From Bedellia somnulentella (lineage: Eukaryota > Arthropoda > Insecta > Lepidoptera > Bedelliidae): a stretch of 64,000 nucleotides of DNA. The notes beneath the pieces were generated by a model. That model did not search any database. It saw nothing but the letters and a program-made list of their open reading frames with translations, and was not told the DNA's origin. Position 1 is the first letter of the stretch. Every line of letters begins with the position of its first letter. Below are positions 63,666-64,000 of the stretch, piece by piece. A program made the position numbers and the translations under genes. The stretch lies in assembly GCA_963576735.1 (NCBI GenBank), contig OY755188.1, positions 3,534,001 to 3,598,000 on the forward strand. Reading direction: 5' to 3'.

Positions 63666-64000
63666 TTAGTCATTGGTAAAACGAAAAGGAAAAGAATGTT
63701 CGTAAGGGTTACGGACATTTTTTGTGTCGTCTCTATTTAGTTAAATCTTTTATGGTTAGAGTACAAAGAACCACTCTGTATATTGTTTGCCAATCTTAGT
63801 CGCTTTGCTAACCTATGGCATCTATTTAATACATGCTCTTTTATTATTTTCACTCCGGAATTTTAAAACATCTTACACGTCCCTTACTTGCAATACTCCC
63901 TACAATAATCTTGTAAAGTGATATTAACTCCATAAAGTAATTCAACCACATTCACAATTTTAAATAAAAGACTTCTGAAGAAATGCTTACAAATGAAACC
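63666..64000. other. No gene seen; old LINE-R remnant
   Basis: Antisense TACATGCTCTTTTATTATTT and CACTCCGGAATTTTAAAACA (63832-63872) resemble LINE-R coding sequence. The rest is unassigned. Confidence 0.5.

Noticed and set aside
1..64000. LTR retrotransposons or endogenous viral genes
   Set aside because: No paired TG...CA direct repeats, primer-binding site, protease/integrase motif or envelope-like ORF was seen by reading.

Overview
The window looks like A+T-rich nuclear DNA from an insect, most likely a moth or butterfly. That assignment is an inference. It rests on short Helitrons with the 'ACTAATATTATAAA' 5' start and a CTAG 3' end, as commonly seen in Lepidoptera, on an RTE-like LINE with (TATG)n tails, and on very dense tRNA-derived SINEs. 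I find no convincing host protein-coding gene. The only hint of one is a candidate 5' exon with a GTAAGT donor near 41.2-41.4 kb. The window is therefore intergenic or lies in a large intron, and nearly everything recognisable is transposable-element DNA at different stages of decay.

Families, with names used only here. (1) LINE-R: an RTE-like non-LTR element ending in AYPNGN, a small CCC/GGG hairpin, GGCGTGAGTATATG and (TATG)n. The best copy is at 24.05-25.23 kb, with many 5'-truncated copies. (2) SINE-A: about 350-370 bp, tRNA-derived head, (TTATG)n tail. (3) SINE-B: about 250 bp, head not recognised, (TATG)n tail, more than 25 copies. (4) SINE-C: carries a near-complete tRNA cloverleaf and ends in CCCCACATGAGG...AAAGATTTAAAT. 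It is repeatedly found as inverted, folded insertions. (5) SINE-D: tRNA head, body containing the 'CCCTATATAGGG' block. (6) LINE-J, Jockey/CR1-like, at 5.31-8.92 and 49.99-51.09 kb. (7) A LINE with a long minus-strand ORF running off the left edge. (8) An internally deleted LINE with an intact ORF1 at about 60.8-62.6 kb. (9) Two composite Helitrons and several MITEs or foldback elements.

Layout. 0-1.7 kb: minus-strand LINE ORF. 1.84-10.34 kb: copy 1 of a 2.7-kb duplicated unit, broken by a Helitron (1870-4065) and by LINE-J (5310-8923). 13.8-16.56 kb: copy 2 of the unit, uninterrupted, which preserves both empty sites. 17-23.4 kb: SINEs and MITEs nested in one another. 24-25.2 kb: LINE-R. 28.0-29.45 kb: a 348-bp tandem array (just under three units) joined to SINE-C. 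30-48 kb: sparse decayed SINEs with long featureless stretches. 48.5-56 kb: SINE-B, SINE-C and LINE-R copies, including a twin-primed LINE-R with a perfect 13-bp target-site duplication. 59.6-64 kb: a second Helitron candidate carrying the deleted LINE, then SINE-C.

How the parts work together. LINE-R, SINE-A and SINE-B share a 3' tail module of about 45-50 bp: CTCTGsCwACCCC, a 3-nt loop, GGG, then GGCGTGA and a short tandem tail. Their heads and bodies are unrelated. This is the arrangement expected if LINE-R machinery mobilises both SINE families. Nesting order can be read directly from target-site duplications and empty sites, so the window is a useful record of retrotransposition, including recurrent 5' inversion and template switching.
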